A DNA stretch of 64,000 nucleotides from Eucommia ulmoides (lineage: Eukaryota > Streptophyta > Magnoliopsida > Garryales > Eucommiaceae): NCBI GenBank assembly GCA_016647705.1, contig CM028325.1, forward strand, positions 30,174,474-30,238,473. Direction: 5' to 3'. The notes beneath the pieces were generated by a model that saw nothing but the letters and a program-made list of their open reading frames with translations, was not told the DNA's origin and did no database searches. Of the stretch, positions 1-9,863 are shown piece after piece. A program made the position numbers and the translations under genes. The number at the start of each line of letters is the position of its first letter. Within the stretch, counting starts at the first letter, position 1.

Positions 1-38
1 ATTTGGTTTCGAAATAGATAGGTTTTTCACACATATCA
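1..38 (-). repeat. 3' LTR (first 38 bp) of a minus-strand LTR element, cut by the window edge
   Basis: Read on the minus strand this begins TGATATGTGTGAAAAACC and continues into a stretch with the CTATCTATTTCGAAA signature. The same sequence, with a few differences, begins the other LTR at 4591 (TGATAGGTGTG). It follows a polypurine tract directly, so it is the start of the 3' LTR. The rest lies outside the window. Confidence 0.8.
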
Positions 39-54
39 ATACCCCCAAACTTAG
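39..54 (-). other. Polypurine tract of the leftmost LTR element
   Basis: On the minus strand the sequence reads TAAGTTTGGGGGTAT immediately before the TGATATG start of the LTR. A purine-rich AAGTTTGGGGGT tract abutting an LTR is typical of plant Tat/Athila-type Ty3/gypsy elements and primes plus-strand DNA synthesis. Its position fixes the element's orientation as minus. Confidence 0.8.
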
Positions 55-2238
55 AATTTTACTAGTCTTCGAGCAAAACACTAACACTAAACTAAACTAA
101 CTAATGAACTAACCAACTAAAAATGAAAAACTAAACTAACACGAAAGAAGTATATGCATGTAAATATAAAGTTCAATCGAAAGGACCAATTTGTTCCTCC
201 CTCAACATCCCTAAATCTTATCAAGTTCGAGAAGTAACCCACACCAAGTGGTGTTCTAGAATTTCAAAGATCAATAACAATAAAAATCATTCTAGATCCA
301 TTTGAAGTGTGTGTGTGAGAACTCAAATGTGTAACTAGTTAAATACCGGATTCGATTATTCAATCGTTAAGCTCATAACTTAAACCGTTGAAGGATTCAG
401 GAAAACCATAGGCTTGATTGGAGTCTACATCCACTAATGTAGGCTCGGATATTCACAGAAATCAATAGGGCTTGGTTTGGCTTTGGAGAACGACCACGGG
501 TATCATTTGAATTAAAAATAACAAATCGATTTAATTGATCGATACCCGAGGTAAAATCGCTTGTCGCTATCCTCTCTTATAACCCCACATTCTTAGGATA
601 CAATTCTGAATAAGATAAGAAGATCCCTGTATTCACTTCTCAAAAGAAAAGAAAATGAAAACGATATTCACGTTTTTGTTTTTTTAACAACATATCCCTA
701 AATTAATTCGAATATTTACAGTTGTAGGAGAGTGTAAAAAGAAGTTAGAGAAACACACCCCCAAACTTATTCAAATTTATAAAATTTTAGGAATATGTAA
801 AAGAAAGAAATTATAGAAACACCCCCTCAAACTTATTTTAGGAGCGTGCAAAAAGAAATACGGAAGTGACAAGTGAATACACTAATACCAAATCAATAAA
901 CATTTATCAGAAACCCAACCACTCACTTGATTTCACTCAATTTTGAAAATTAGGCTTGGCGACATTGGGTTAGGAAAAATTTAAATGAAAAGAGTATTTG
1001 AACGTTTTCAAAATTGATTACGTTATCGGCTTCGACATGAGAAATAAAGAATGAAATTTTCAGGTTAGTTACAATGGTTCAAGCGAAAAAATGACGGCCT
1101 AAATCACGTCTTCGGAATTACCTTACCTAGGATTCCGTCTCAAGTTTCCCCCTAATCAAGTTCTAGTCTCCTCATTTTCTATCATGAGCTTAATATTGAA
1201 TAATCAGCGTCTAATCGTTAAGATTATTATACATTGAGTTCAAATGTCGAGCGATTTTAGGATCGAAATAATTTTTATCCAATCGACATGTTAAGCACAC
1301 AAAACACACAAGGAAGGTATTACCTCCGACCTCAATATGCAATTAGGGGATAATTCTCACCATCGGGTCTTGGCCCAAATGAACTCAACATCTAAACATG
1401 AAAATACAACTTTATACATACACAATTCTAAACTAAATCTAATACTAATATACATTAATTAATCTAACACTACTCATGCAAAAACAAAAAATTAAACTAA
1501 CTAAACTAAAAATTTAAAAACTAAAACATTCATAATAAAATATATACATAAACATAGATTTGTACATCAAAAATTTTGCATTTTGTTCAAAAAATTAATA
1601 ATGGTTCATCATTTTCTACAAAAAATCAAAATGGATGAACATCCACTAAACTATCATCCATTCCATCCCATCCAGGCCTGAACATGGCAGTGTTCTATCA
1701 TCAGTGAACCCAATAAACATCTAGCATGCATGCAAACAAAATGAGTTGAACACATTCCTAGGGAATAAGACTTATTCAATACTGTTCACCTGATAGGAAA
1801 TTCTTTTCCACCACTATCATGTTGGAATGGAAATTATGGCGGTTGCAAAAAGTGCGGCAGCAATGCTGAAGCGATAGCACATGAACCTGTGGATTTGATC
1901 TGGCGCACACATTAATCACAACGTTTCAACAAAATATGAACAATGTAGTATGCAACTTTGTTTCACACAATTGAACAATCCATAGAAACTAAGTTATCAC
2001 AAAAAATCAAACCAAAATCCCAAAGTGATAAAGAAAATCGTGAAAATAGGGTTGAAAATTGATTTGTGGTGGATGATTTGGGGGTGGAAATCACAAATTT
2101 TGTAATATGGAAGGATGATTTTAAGCTATTGGAACGGTTTGGAAGTGAGGTTTTAGAGAGAAGGAAGAGGTTTTGGGGGAAAGAACCTTGTGATATCAAT
2201 TTTTTTGACAAAACGGGGGTTGTTTAACTGCAGAAGGT

Positions 2239-2483
2239 CCACCGCTTAGGCGATGGAGCCTTTTTTTTTAAAAGAAAACCTTTTTGACATTTATTCACCT
2301 AGGCGAATTTACGCCAGTGTAAAATTATTTTGTTCTGCTATTAATCCGCCTAGGCGGTGGAGCATATTTTCAAAATTTGTTGCATCCTGTATTTTTACTG
2401 CCTAAGCAATGGGCCGTTTTTCTTGAAAAACACACAACCTGTATTTTTACCTCCTAAGCTGTGGTTTACCGCTTAGGCGGTGG
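2239..2483. repeat. Cluster of CCTAGG-centred palindromes (internal region)
   Basis: Six variants of one palindrome recur at about 2239, 2294, 2346, 2399, 2451 and 2468. The best copies are CCGCCTAGGCGG (2346-2357) and ACCGCTTAGGCGGTGG (2468-2483). The others carry one to four substitutions, e.g. CACCTAGGCGAA and TGCCTAAGCAATGG. The consensus CCACCGCCTAGGCGGTGG is its own reverse complement. Spacers between copies are unrelated to each other. The same palindrome recurs at 4232-4413, 55166-55304 and 61636-61775. Confidence 0.8.
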
Positions 2484-3037
2484 GCCTACAACTCTTACTT
2501 TCATGTTTTTCTCAAATTTTCAAAATACGGCTCCACCCCGTACGTTTCCACTTTGCTTGTTCAACGTGTTTAAACTTAGAACACTTCCCCAAGCGTCCAC
2601 ACTCCTAAATTCACTTCCGAACACGTTCCGAAACCATTCCAGCTTCCAAAAAGAATAAATAATCAAATAAATAGTAACAAAAATCGGGTAATTTAATACC
2701 CTAAGTTTCATTTCAAAAAAAAAATATAGCGCTTGAGTACCGTCCCCAGCTAGACTTTCATGTTGTTAAGTATTTATAGATAAGGAATTTGGGCTCAAAT
2801 GCTCAGTCAGATCAAGATCATGGCTTGAAGTCGGTTTCTCCTCTCAGTCCTTATCATTTGCAATAAGCTCCATCTCGGGATTGAGAATTAAGAATTTCAA
2901 TATTCTTCATCGTTTCTCGCACCGCTTGATCTCATTAACACAATGAAACAAAAATAAAAATTAAAAACAAAACAAAAATAAATGTTAGGATTAACAATCG
3001 ACCACTTAGTCGCAATATCAACTTAAAATTCACATAA

Positions 3038-3056
3038 ATCCCCAGCAACGGCGCCA
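3038..3056 (-). other. Second, upstream-like copy of the tRNA-Asp primer-binding site
   Basis: The plus-strand sequence ATCCCCAGCAACGGCGCCA differs by one base from the main primer site at 3171-3189. Both copies are followed by the same AAAACTTGGTA, and both are preceded by ATTCACA(T/C)(A/T)AA. The ~133-bp spacing suggests a local duplication of the LTR/leader junction, or template switching between related elements, so that two candidate priming sites now lie in tandem. Confidence 0.7.
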
Positions 3057-3170
3057 AAAACTTGGTACGTTGACGGGACTAGAATACGATACATTTGCTT
3101 CTCCTATTTAAAACTTAAGTCTTGAGCCGTTACCGTGTATCTCTGGAAATATTCAATAAAATTCACACTA

Positions 3171-3189
3171 ATCCCCGGCAACGGCGCCA
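3171..3189 (-). other. Primer-binding site complementary to tRNA-Asp
   Basis: The plus strand reads ATCCCCGGCAACGGCGCCA, which matches the 3' end of plant tRNA-Asp(GTC) including CCA. The minus strand therefore carries the complementary primer site TGGCGCCGTTGCCGGGGAT, six bases from the end of the LTR. This site is used by Tat/Athila-type plant gypsy elements and identifies 3196-4591 as the 5' LTR. Confidence 0.85.
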
Positions 3190-3195
3190 AAAACT

Positions 3196-4591
3196 TGGTA
3201 GGGGCGTAAAACATACCGCTACTTACTTTCGCAAGTATACAAGGTCTAAGTTTTAATATAGTGGATCTTGAAGATCGGATATCGTTCCCACAGAGAAAAG
3301 TGTGAATAATTGAATACAGCAATTTACGTAGTCTCATGTTATCCTGATGATTAAAGACATGATTTAAAATTAATCTAAGCTTAAACTACAATTAGTGGGT
3401 TATTCCTAACTAAGTTGATTAATTAGGGATTGATTTCGTTCACTTAATACATGTTTGATTTCATTTAGTTAACAATAACGGAGTTTAGGTATCCGACAAT
3501 CTCGGTTCGTAAACTCCTCCGCCACCTCTTCCGAGTGTAAGACGAGGGAATACGCGACTTCATGTCAACGAAGAGGTCCCACTAAATATCCTAATGACTC
3601 TAGGCCATGTGAGTCTTGACCCAACGTCATCGATTGCACACTAACTAATGCCCTCCCGGGTCATTAGGTCGTAACAATGTGTTTACCCTAATACTATTAC
3701 AAGCATACTAAGATCGTCATCAAATGATAAACACAATCGGACTTAAAAGCAACAACCGTTAAAGAAACATATATTAAACCAAACGAGTATTTACACAACT
3801 ACATTTATCCCTAACTAATCTTTAATTAAACTAACATGTTCTTAGCCAATACAACATTAAATCAAGAGGAGATCATCAATATCAACAATAAACATTAAAT
3901 ACAAAGATGGAAACAAGGGAAGAAAAACCAAATCTCAAAGTGGAGTAGTCCACTTTCGCCAAAGAACAATCCTCCCGAACTTCCTCTTCTCGATTGATGA
4001 ACTTCCTCTTCTAGCTCTTCAAGAATTGGCCAAGAGCACTTCCTAAATCTAACCTAATCTACTTCCTAAATTACCTAAACCTAACTAAGGTAGAAGGAGA
4101 TCTTCAAATATCAACCGGTGCTCTCTCTCACGTGTCAGCGTTCTAGGGGTTAGGGGAGAAAAAGGTTTAATAGGCAAAGTTTGGAAAATATCTTCAAAAT
4201 ATCTAAAAATAGATATTTCTACGCAGAGTGTCACCGCCTAAGCGGTGGTTGGTGGTTTAAGTCGGTTTAAGCCTCTGTCGGATCTTCGCCTAGGCGGTGG
4301 TTTCTCTGCTTAGGCGGTGGCTGCTGGCATAACAATCTGTCGTTTTCTCGCCTAAGAGGTGGTTCAGCCCTTCAACACTCTAATATTCTGCCTCTTTTCC
4401 GCCTAGGCGGTGGTCTTCATTCACTGAAACCTTGTTTTTCACATTTTGTTCACCGTTTCTCCACCGTTTTTACTTGTTTATTGCCCTTTAACGTCCCTTC
4501 ACCTGTTTTACACTAAAACAAACTAAAACACAATTAAATATAACTAATAACAAATTCGATTTCGAAATAGATAGATTTTTCACACCTATCA
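3196..4591 (-). repeat. 5' LTR (1396 bp) of the leftmost non-autonomous LTR element
   Basis: On the minus strand the LTR begins TGATAGGTGTGAAAAATC (ending at 4591 in window numbering) and ends CCCCTACCA at 3196, followed by a six-base spacer and the tRNA-Asp primer site. The matching 3' LTR start is at 1-38. The five bases beyond the LTR are GTCAA. Their duplicate would be outside the window, so the TSD cannot be checked. The LTR was inserted into an older LTR whose remainder is at 4592-5307. It contains a second palindrome cluster. Confidence 0.75.
4232..4413. repeat. Cluster of CCTAGG-centred palindromes (inside the LTR)
   Basis: Five copies lie at 4232-4248 (CACCGCCTAAGCGGTGG), 4287-4300 (CGCCTAGGCGGTGG), 4307-4320 (TGCTTAGGCGGTGG), 4349-4362 (CGCCTAAGAGGTGG) and 4399-4413 (CCGCCTAGGCGGTGG). 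Start-to-start spacings are about 55, 20, 42 and 50 bp. The variants are mostly single transitions from the symmetric consensus. Confidence 0.85.
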
Positions 4592-5307
4592 GTCAACCGC
4601 CCAATTCAGGATGTAGCCAAGCCAAAATCTCTTCGCCCATCGGTCGACCACCCATTCATCACCTGTCGACTGGACGATTCAGAGAGTTTCATAAGTCGAC
4701 CTATCTGTCGACTTAGAGATTCAGAGAATTCATTCTCTGATCACAAGTCGACTCACTTGTCGACCTAGAGATTCAAAGACTTATTGTTTTAAACTCAGGT
4801 CAACCGAGAGATTCAACAACTTCATTCATTAATCACTGGTCGACTTACCTGTCGACTGAGAGATGCTGGAATCCTCTCCTGAATTCGTTTTAAATCCAAT
4901 TTCATCGACGTTTTCGTTTTTTTAACTAATTTCTTTTCTCGATTAGCCCCACTAAATACTTAAGTTCAATTTTAGTCAATTATCGTTATTTTTTTTTTCA
5001 ATTTCACATAGGACCAAATAATTTAACTAATTAGGATCCTATAAAAACACACATAATTTTGAAAAACATTTTGTTTCGTGTGTGATCTTAACCGGGATAC
5101 ATTAAGAGTTATAATTTAACTTGAGTTATTTTTCCTAGGTTCTTCAATTTCTTCAAACTCTTTATCTTTCATCATCTTTAACATTACCACAATATCTTCA
5201 TGATCATTTTTATCATTGGAATTAATAAACGGAAACACTCAATAAAATCGTTAGTTCCACAAAAAAATATCAACATTTAATTGTCCATCAAAATCTTAGG
5301 ATGAACA
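4592..5307 (-). repeat. Remnant of a ~2.3-kb LTR (family S) split by the leftmost element
   Basis: This matches the first third (minus-strand sense) of the complete family-S LTR at 49329-51662. Shared landmarks, in order: a GTCGAC palindrome cluster; a CATAGGA...TTAATTAGGATCCTA stretch; a GTGATC...GGATACATTAAGAG stretch; and the terminus TTAATTGTCCATCAAAATCTTAGGATGAACA. On the minus strand the terminus gives a TGTTCATCC start. The rest of the LTR should lie left of the window, beyond the inserted element. GTCGAC palindromes are dense at about 4640-4860, e.g. near 4643, 4667, 4694, 4707, 4746 and 4758. Confidence 0.75.
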
Positions 5308-5635
5308 GAAACTCTAATTGAGGTTCAAAAATTCAAAAGAAAGTTTTGGTGTCAAAATGAAAATTTACTTATTTTTTTGGGCTAAATTAATCAAATTAAA
5401 ATGAATATTGAAACTTTGTATTTTTTATTTGGTCAATTTTAGTTTTCAAAATTTAAATGAATTGAAATCAATTTTTTTTAAAAAAATTCATTTTGACCCT
5501 AAAGTTCGAGTATTTTCGAAAATTCATGAGATTGGTGAACAAATAATTTAAACTCGATTAAATTTTAGACAATCTAATTATATTTTATATAAAAAAAAAA
5601 TAAGAAATAATATATATATATATATATATATATAT
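5308..5635. other. AT-rich stretch with no recognisable gene
   Basis: No coding potential or repeat family could be assigned to 5308-5610. It contains poly-T and poly-A runs and ends in a (TA) array at 5611-5635. It may be the degraded start of the LTR that follows. Confidence 0.5.
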
Positions 5636-5663
5636 GGGGTTGCGTGCATTTGCACGCAACCCC
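5636..5663. other. Perfect 13-bp inverted repeat (hairpin) after a TA array
   Basis: The left arm GGGGTTGCGTGCA and right arm TGCACGCAACCCC are exact reverse complements separated by TT. The GC-rich arms stand out sharply from the surrounding AT-rich DNA. The hairpin lies directly after 25 bp of alternating TA. It could be a cruciform or a transcribed hairpin; no family was recognised. Confidence 0.85.
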
Positions 5664-7918
5664 ATGGGCTGCAATTGTAGCACCCTATGCCCAAAGAGAG
5701 GCTACTTCAGCAACCCCTCTTTTCTCTCTATGTATATATTAAAAAAATACTAATAATAAAAAAGAAAAAAAAAAAAAAAAAAGGGAACGGCTGCCTATAA
5801 AAGGCAGCCATTCCCTCAGCAAAAAGGGGATTTTTGGCGAGATGCTTTTGAGAATGCTTGGGCTGAGAGAGAGAGAGAAATTAGAGAGAGCTTTGGGGTG
5901 GGTTTCTTCAAGACAAAACACACACACATTTATATATATCTAAAAAGGGTTAAAGGTTTTTGTCGGGTTTTTTGTTGAGATTTTTGGCCAACTCTCCAGA
6001 GAGAATTGAAAGGGGTAGGGACCAAGTCTCAAGGGGATTTGAGTTTTGCCAAAAGTAGAAAAAGAAGATGGAGAAAAAAGAGGAAGAAACACTCTATGCC
6101 CAAGTAAGTTTTCCTACTCTTCAACTATACCTTTATTTTTTTTAAACCGCTTGAAAGGATGAACCTAAAATTGGATAAAACTTAAGAGGACGTTCTATTG
6201 GAACACAAAATCGATTTATTTTTCTGCATTTATTTTCATATTCTGCGCCTTACTGCGCTTTTATTTTGTTGTAAATATTTTTTATTATGCACCTTTCCTC
6301 ACTTTTATTTTGGTTGTATTTATTTTTCAGTTCTGCTTCTTTCCGCGCTTTTATTTTCCTGTTCTACTCCTTTCCACACTTTTATTTCTGCAATTTTATT
6401 TTATGCACTTTATATACTGTTATTATGTTTCTGTAAATATTTATTTTCTCGCATAAGAAAAATGAAAAAAATGAATTGATCTTTATTGTTATAAAAAAAA
6501 TAAAAAATAAAAAATCAGAGAAAGAAAGAGTGTTCTGTATCACCGTTTCGAGTTTCTCAATCAGTGTGAAATTTTCAAATGGTTGGGGGTTCTGAGTTTG
6601 GGGTAAGTTGATAAAATGGAAGGAATAAAAATTTTGTTGGCATTCCACATATTATAAAAAACGTAAAAATAGTTTCTTTGTAAAATGAGTTTTTTCTAAA
6701 AAAATATAAAATCATTTTGGCTTTTAAGAAATACAAAAAATTGTAAAAAAAAAATATAATTTTTTGAAAAGGGAGTATTCTTGAAAAGTCAATAAAAGGG
6801 AGTCATTTTAAATGGTTTTCACGTAAAAAAAAATTTGTGTGTTTCTTTAAGAATGAAAATTTTCTCAAAAATACGTTTTATTATATTTTCCAAACCAATC
6901 CACTCCCTTGTACAGTCTCTTCTAAAAAAAAAAAATCAAAATTTTATTTTGGCATGCATTCATATTCCTTCATTTTATCAAAATATCCCAAACTTAAAAT
7001 TTGCTATATTAAACCCGTCGGGGTCATCTTTATTAGATCATCGATATTTTATAAGTGACCATATCAGGAGAACATTTAAAAAAATAATAATAAAAACAAA
7101 ACAAAATTTGTTTTTTTTAATCTATTTCAAAAATAGTGTTCTCTTTATAAAAAAAATGAAAACCAAATTAAAAAATTAAAACGAAAAAAAAAAACCAAAA
7201 AAAAATAAAATGTTTTATCCATGTTTAAAAAAATATTAAAAAAACCAACAAACACGAATTTTTTTTTAAAAAAAACATTCTATTTCAAAAAAAATGGTTT
7301 TCTCTTTAAAAAAAATGTGAAAAACGATTTTTTTTTTTTAAAAAAAGTGGAAATTGAAACAAAATTCAAAAAAAGAAAAACAAAATATAAAATATAAAAA
7401 ATTAGAAAATAATAAAAAAAAAAAACAAATTAAAAAATCCAAAAAAAAATCTATTTATTAAAAAAATAGAAGGAAAAGAAAAACAAAAAGAATAAAAATA
7501 AAAAAAAATAAAATTTAAAAAACAATTAAAAATAAAAATAAATAAAAAAATAAAAAATTTTAAAGGAAAAGATTTCAAGGTCAAATAAAACATTCGGAAT
7601 AAAATTTTAATTGGACTTAATTAGATAAAGTACCGTCTTCGGACCGTGCTTTTTGTAGTCAAAACTCTACTTAAGTCATTTTTTAAATCATTTTTAAAAA
7701 TCCGGTGACCTAACACACCATTTAAATTCAATGCTAGGTGGTGACTCATTTTTATAAAATTGACTTAAGTTATTTGATAAGAAAACCGACGCTTTAAAAA
7801 TTCCCTCTCTTTAATATTTTTTTCAAAAAAAAAAAAAAAAAAAAAAGCTTCATATATATTTAGTTATTATATATTTATATTTATTTTATTTTTGTTTTTC
7901 AAAATTCGGGGTGTATCA
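5664..7918 (+). repeat. LTR remnant of the TGTAGACAC family (left end unclear)
   Basis: The 3' half matches the complete LTR at 33214-35688. Shared blocks include a TTGGACTTAATT(A/G)GA...AAGGTACCGT stretch, a CGGTGACCTA(A/G)CACACCATTTAAA stretch, and the end GGGG(T/C)G(T/C)(A/G)TCA at 7918. A likely core promoter lies near 5783-5815: TATAAAA at 5796-5802 sits in the loop of an imperfect hairpin whose arms are GGGAACGGCTGCCT and AGGCAGCCATTCCC. From 6660 to 7600 the sequence is poly-A/poly-T rich and non-coding. The next 170 bp (7919-8087) could not be assigned. Confidence 0.6.
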
Positions 7919-8087
7919 GCAGGCCTGACAGAAGTCTTTGTTCTAACACTTGAACCTGTCCCTTGATCGACACTTTTATTCAAGTCTTCTTAAACTAACA
8001 ATTTTTCTCTCATCAAAATGCCTTTTGGATGTCCTGTTGAACTAGCAAAGCGCGCATTTTAACATACCACAAACTGAAACTGGTTTT

Positions 8088-8391
8088 GGCATAAAACCCA
8101 ATCTTGCATGTACATATTTTAATTTCATTTTAGAACATTTAGAAAGGATTTGGGTTTAATGTGTTATTTTAAATTTTACTTTAAAATTTTTTAGGGGTCA
8201 TTATGGTATTACAAATTTAGTTTCAATATTTTTGGGAGTTAATATGTTAATTTTAATTTGACTTTACAAATTTTGGGGGCTAATTGTTATTTTAAAATAT
8301 TAATTTTATCTACTAGGTCTAAATAACATTTTAAAATTATGAAAGAGGGGGTTAATGTAACTGTAATAATAATAAAAACAAGTCTAACCTA

Positions 8392-8422
<31 letters not shown>

Positions 8423-9863
8423 TATATATATATATATATATATAAAGATAAAAATGTGGCATCTCCTAGAACAAGCCACACACCAAAATAAAATAAAATA
8501 AAATGTAAAGCTTGAGGCGTTGGAAGTTGTAGAAAAAATAAAACAAAGTCTCCCTCTATATAAATTTTCCTCTCTTTCTCATTATTTTTTTCACTCTCTA
8601 GGCTCTATCTCCACTTCTCTCTTTTGTCTATCATGTAAGTTCCTATCTCTCTCTCTTTCTCTCCCTATGTATATTTGTGTGTGTGTATATATAATTATGT
8701 AATATATATATATATATGAAAAAAAATGTGTCGAGGGTTTGGAAAATATAATGGGTATATTTATATACAGATATATCTAATTTGTGAAGAATTCAATTTG
8801 AAATAAAAAAATAATTTTTTTATTAAAATGATAATTTTTACTATTTTGTTGACTAATAAATATTATTAACAGTTGGATAATATTTTTTCGTAAATTAAAT
8901 TATTAATTAGAAAAATTTTGTAATTGTTGTAATAAAAAATTTTGTACGGTTAATATTGACTTAAGAACTGGACGTTTAATAATTTTATATAATTAAGAAA
9001 AATTTGGAATGGGAAAAATTGCATTTTTATTGTAACGCATTTCACACATTACATTGCATATAAGATTGATTTAGATAAATTCTTAGTTTAGACTCTTTTG
9101 TTGTTAAGTTCATAGGTGACGCTGATTACGACAATATTCCGATGATAGCAAAATAGCAGTGCAATTTTCAATGTGAGTGTACTGTTTTCTGTGTAAATTG
9201 TCAATTTATATTTTTGTATTAAAGTGTGAAAATAAAAGATTTATTAAAACGGATTATTTTATAACGTTAAATGGATCAAATAAATGGTTAAATGTAAAAA
9301 GTGATTTTTATTATTATACTGCTATGCCATAGTATGATCCCGACAGGAGGGCATGTCCCGCGAAATGTTGTTGGTCCTAACAGGAAGGTATATCTTATAA
9401 GACGTTGTGTTGTGACCTGGGAAGAGGGCAAGTCCTGCAGGTTGTTAATATATATTGTTGTTGTTGTTGATTATCATTATGATATGGTGGTTTATACCAC
9501 ATATTGGCTCTTACCATTAGAGATATTAAATAGCCCTAACATTGATGGTAACCTTAGGTTGCACAGTTAGACAAGTTATGGTACCGTTATAACTCCCGAT
9601 CGTGAAGTGAAACGATCATATGGTTAGTATGAAAATATATATGATATTTTATTATATGAAAGTTTATTTGATCAATAATTAAATTCAGTTGTTTTATTGT
9701 GACAATATTTGTGAGATTTTATTTCTGCTCAATGTGCAATTATATTTATGTTTTGAAAAGTGGTGTTTAGTAAATATACTTTATCCATAAATTATTTTTA
9801 TATTATAAAGACATTGCACTTCTAAAATATTTTGTTTCAAGTACTCCAGATAGAAGTGGGTCA
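8088..9863 (+). repeat. Truncated LTR of the hairpin-block family (family H)
   Basis: The order of landmarks matches the complete family-H solo LTRs at 27973 and 35873. They are: an AGAACATTTAGAAA stretch near the start; (AAT)n/(TA)n at 8391-8444; a CT-rich leader at 8545-8680; a TTCATAGGTGACGC...GTGAGTGTACTGT junction near 9110-9190; an array of GGACATGTCC-like palindromic units at about 9325-9440; and the conserved GATCGT...ACGATC block at 9578-9616. The end is missing because a family-S LTR starts at 9864. The second sequence here with this structure is 17744-19297, which continues past the break point. Confidence 0.65.

Larger units (their letters stand above)
39..3195 (-). mobile_element. 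Non-coding internal region of a non-autonomous LTR retrotransposon
   Basis: This 3.16-kb stretch lies between a tRNA-Asp primer-binding site (right) and a polypurine tract (left), so it is the internal region of a minus-strand LTR element. No gag or pol reading frame can be recognised in any frame. The open frames present are short and compositionally AT-driven. With ~1.4-kb LTRs and a short empty interior it fits the large non-autonomous class (LARD-like) that relies on enzymes from an autonomous Tat/Athila-type relative. A cluster of CCTAGG-centred palindromes lies at 2239-2483, and a second primer-site copy at 3038-3056. Confidence 0.7.
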
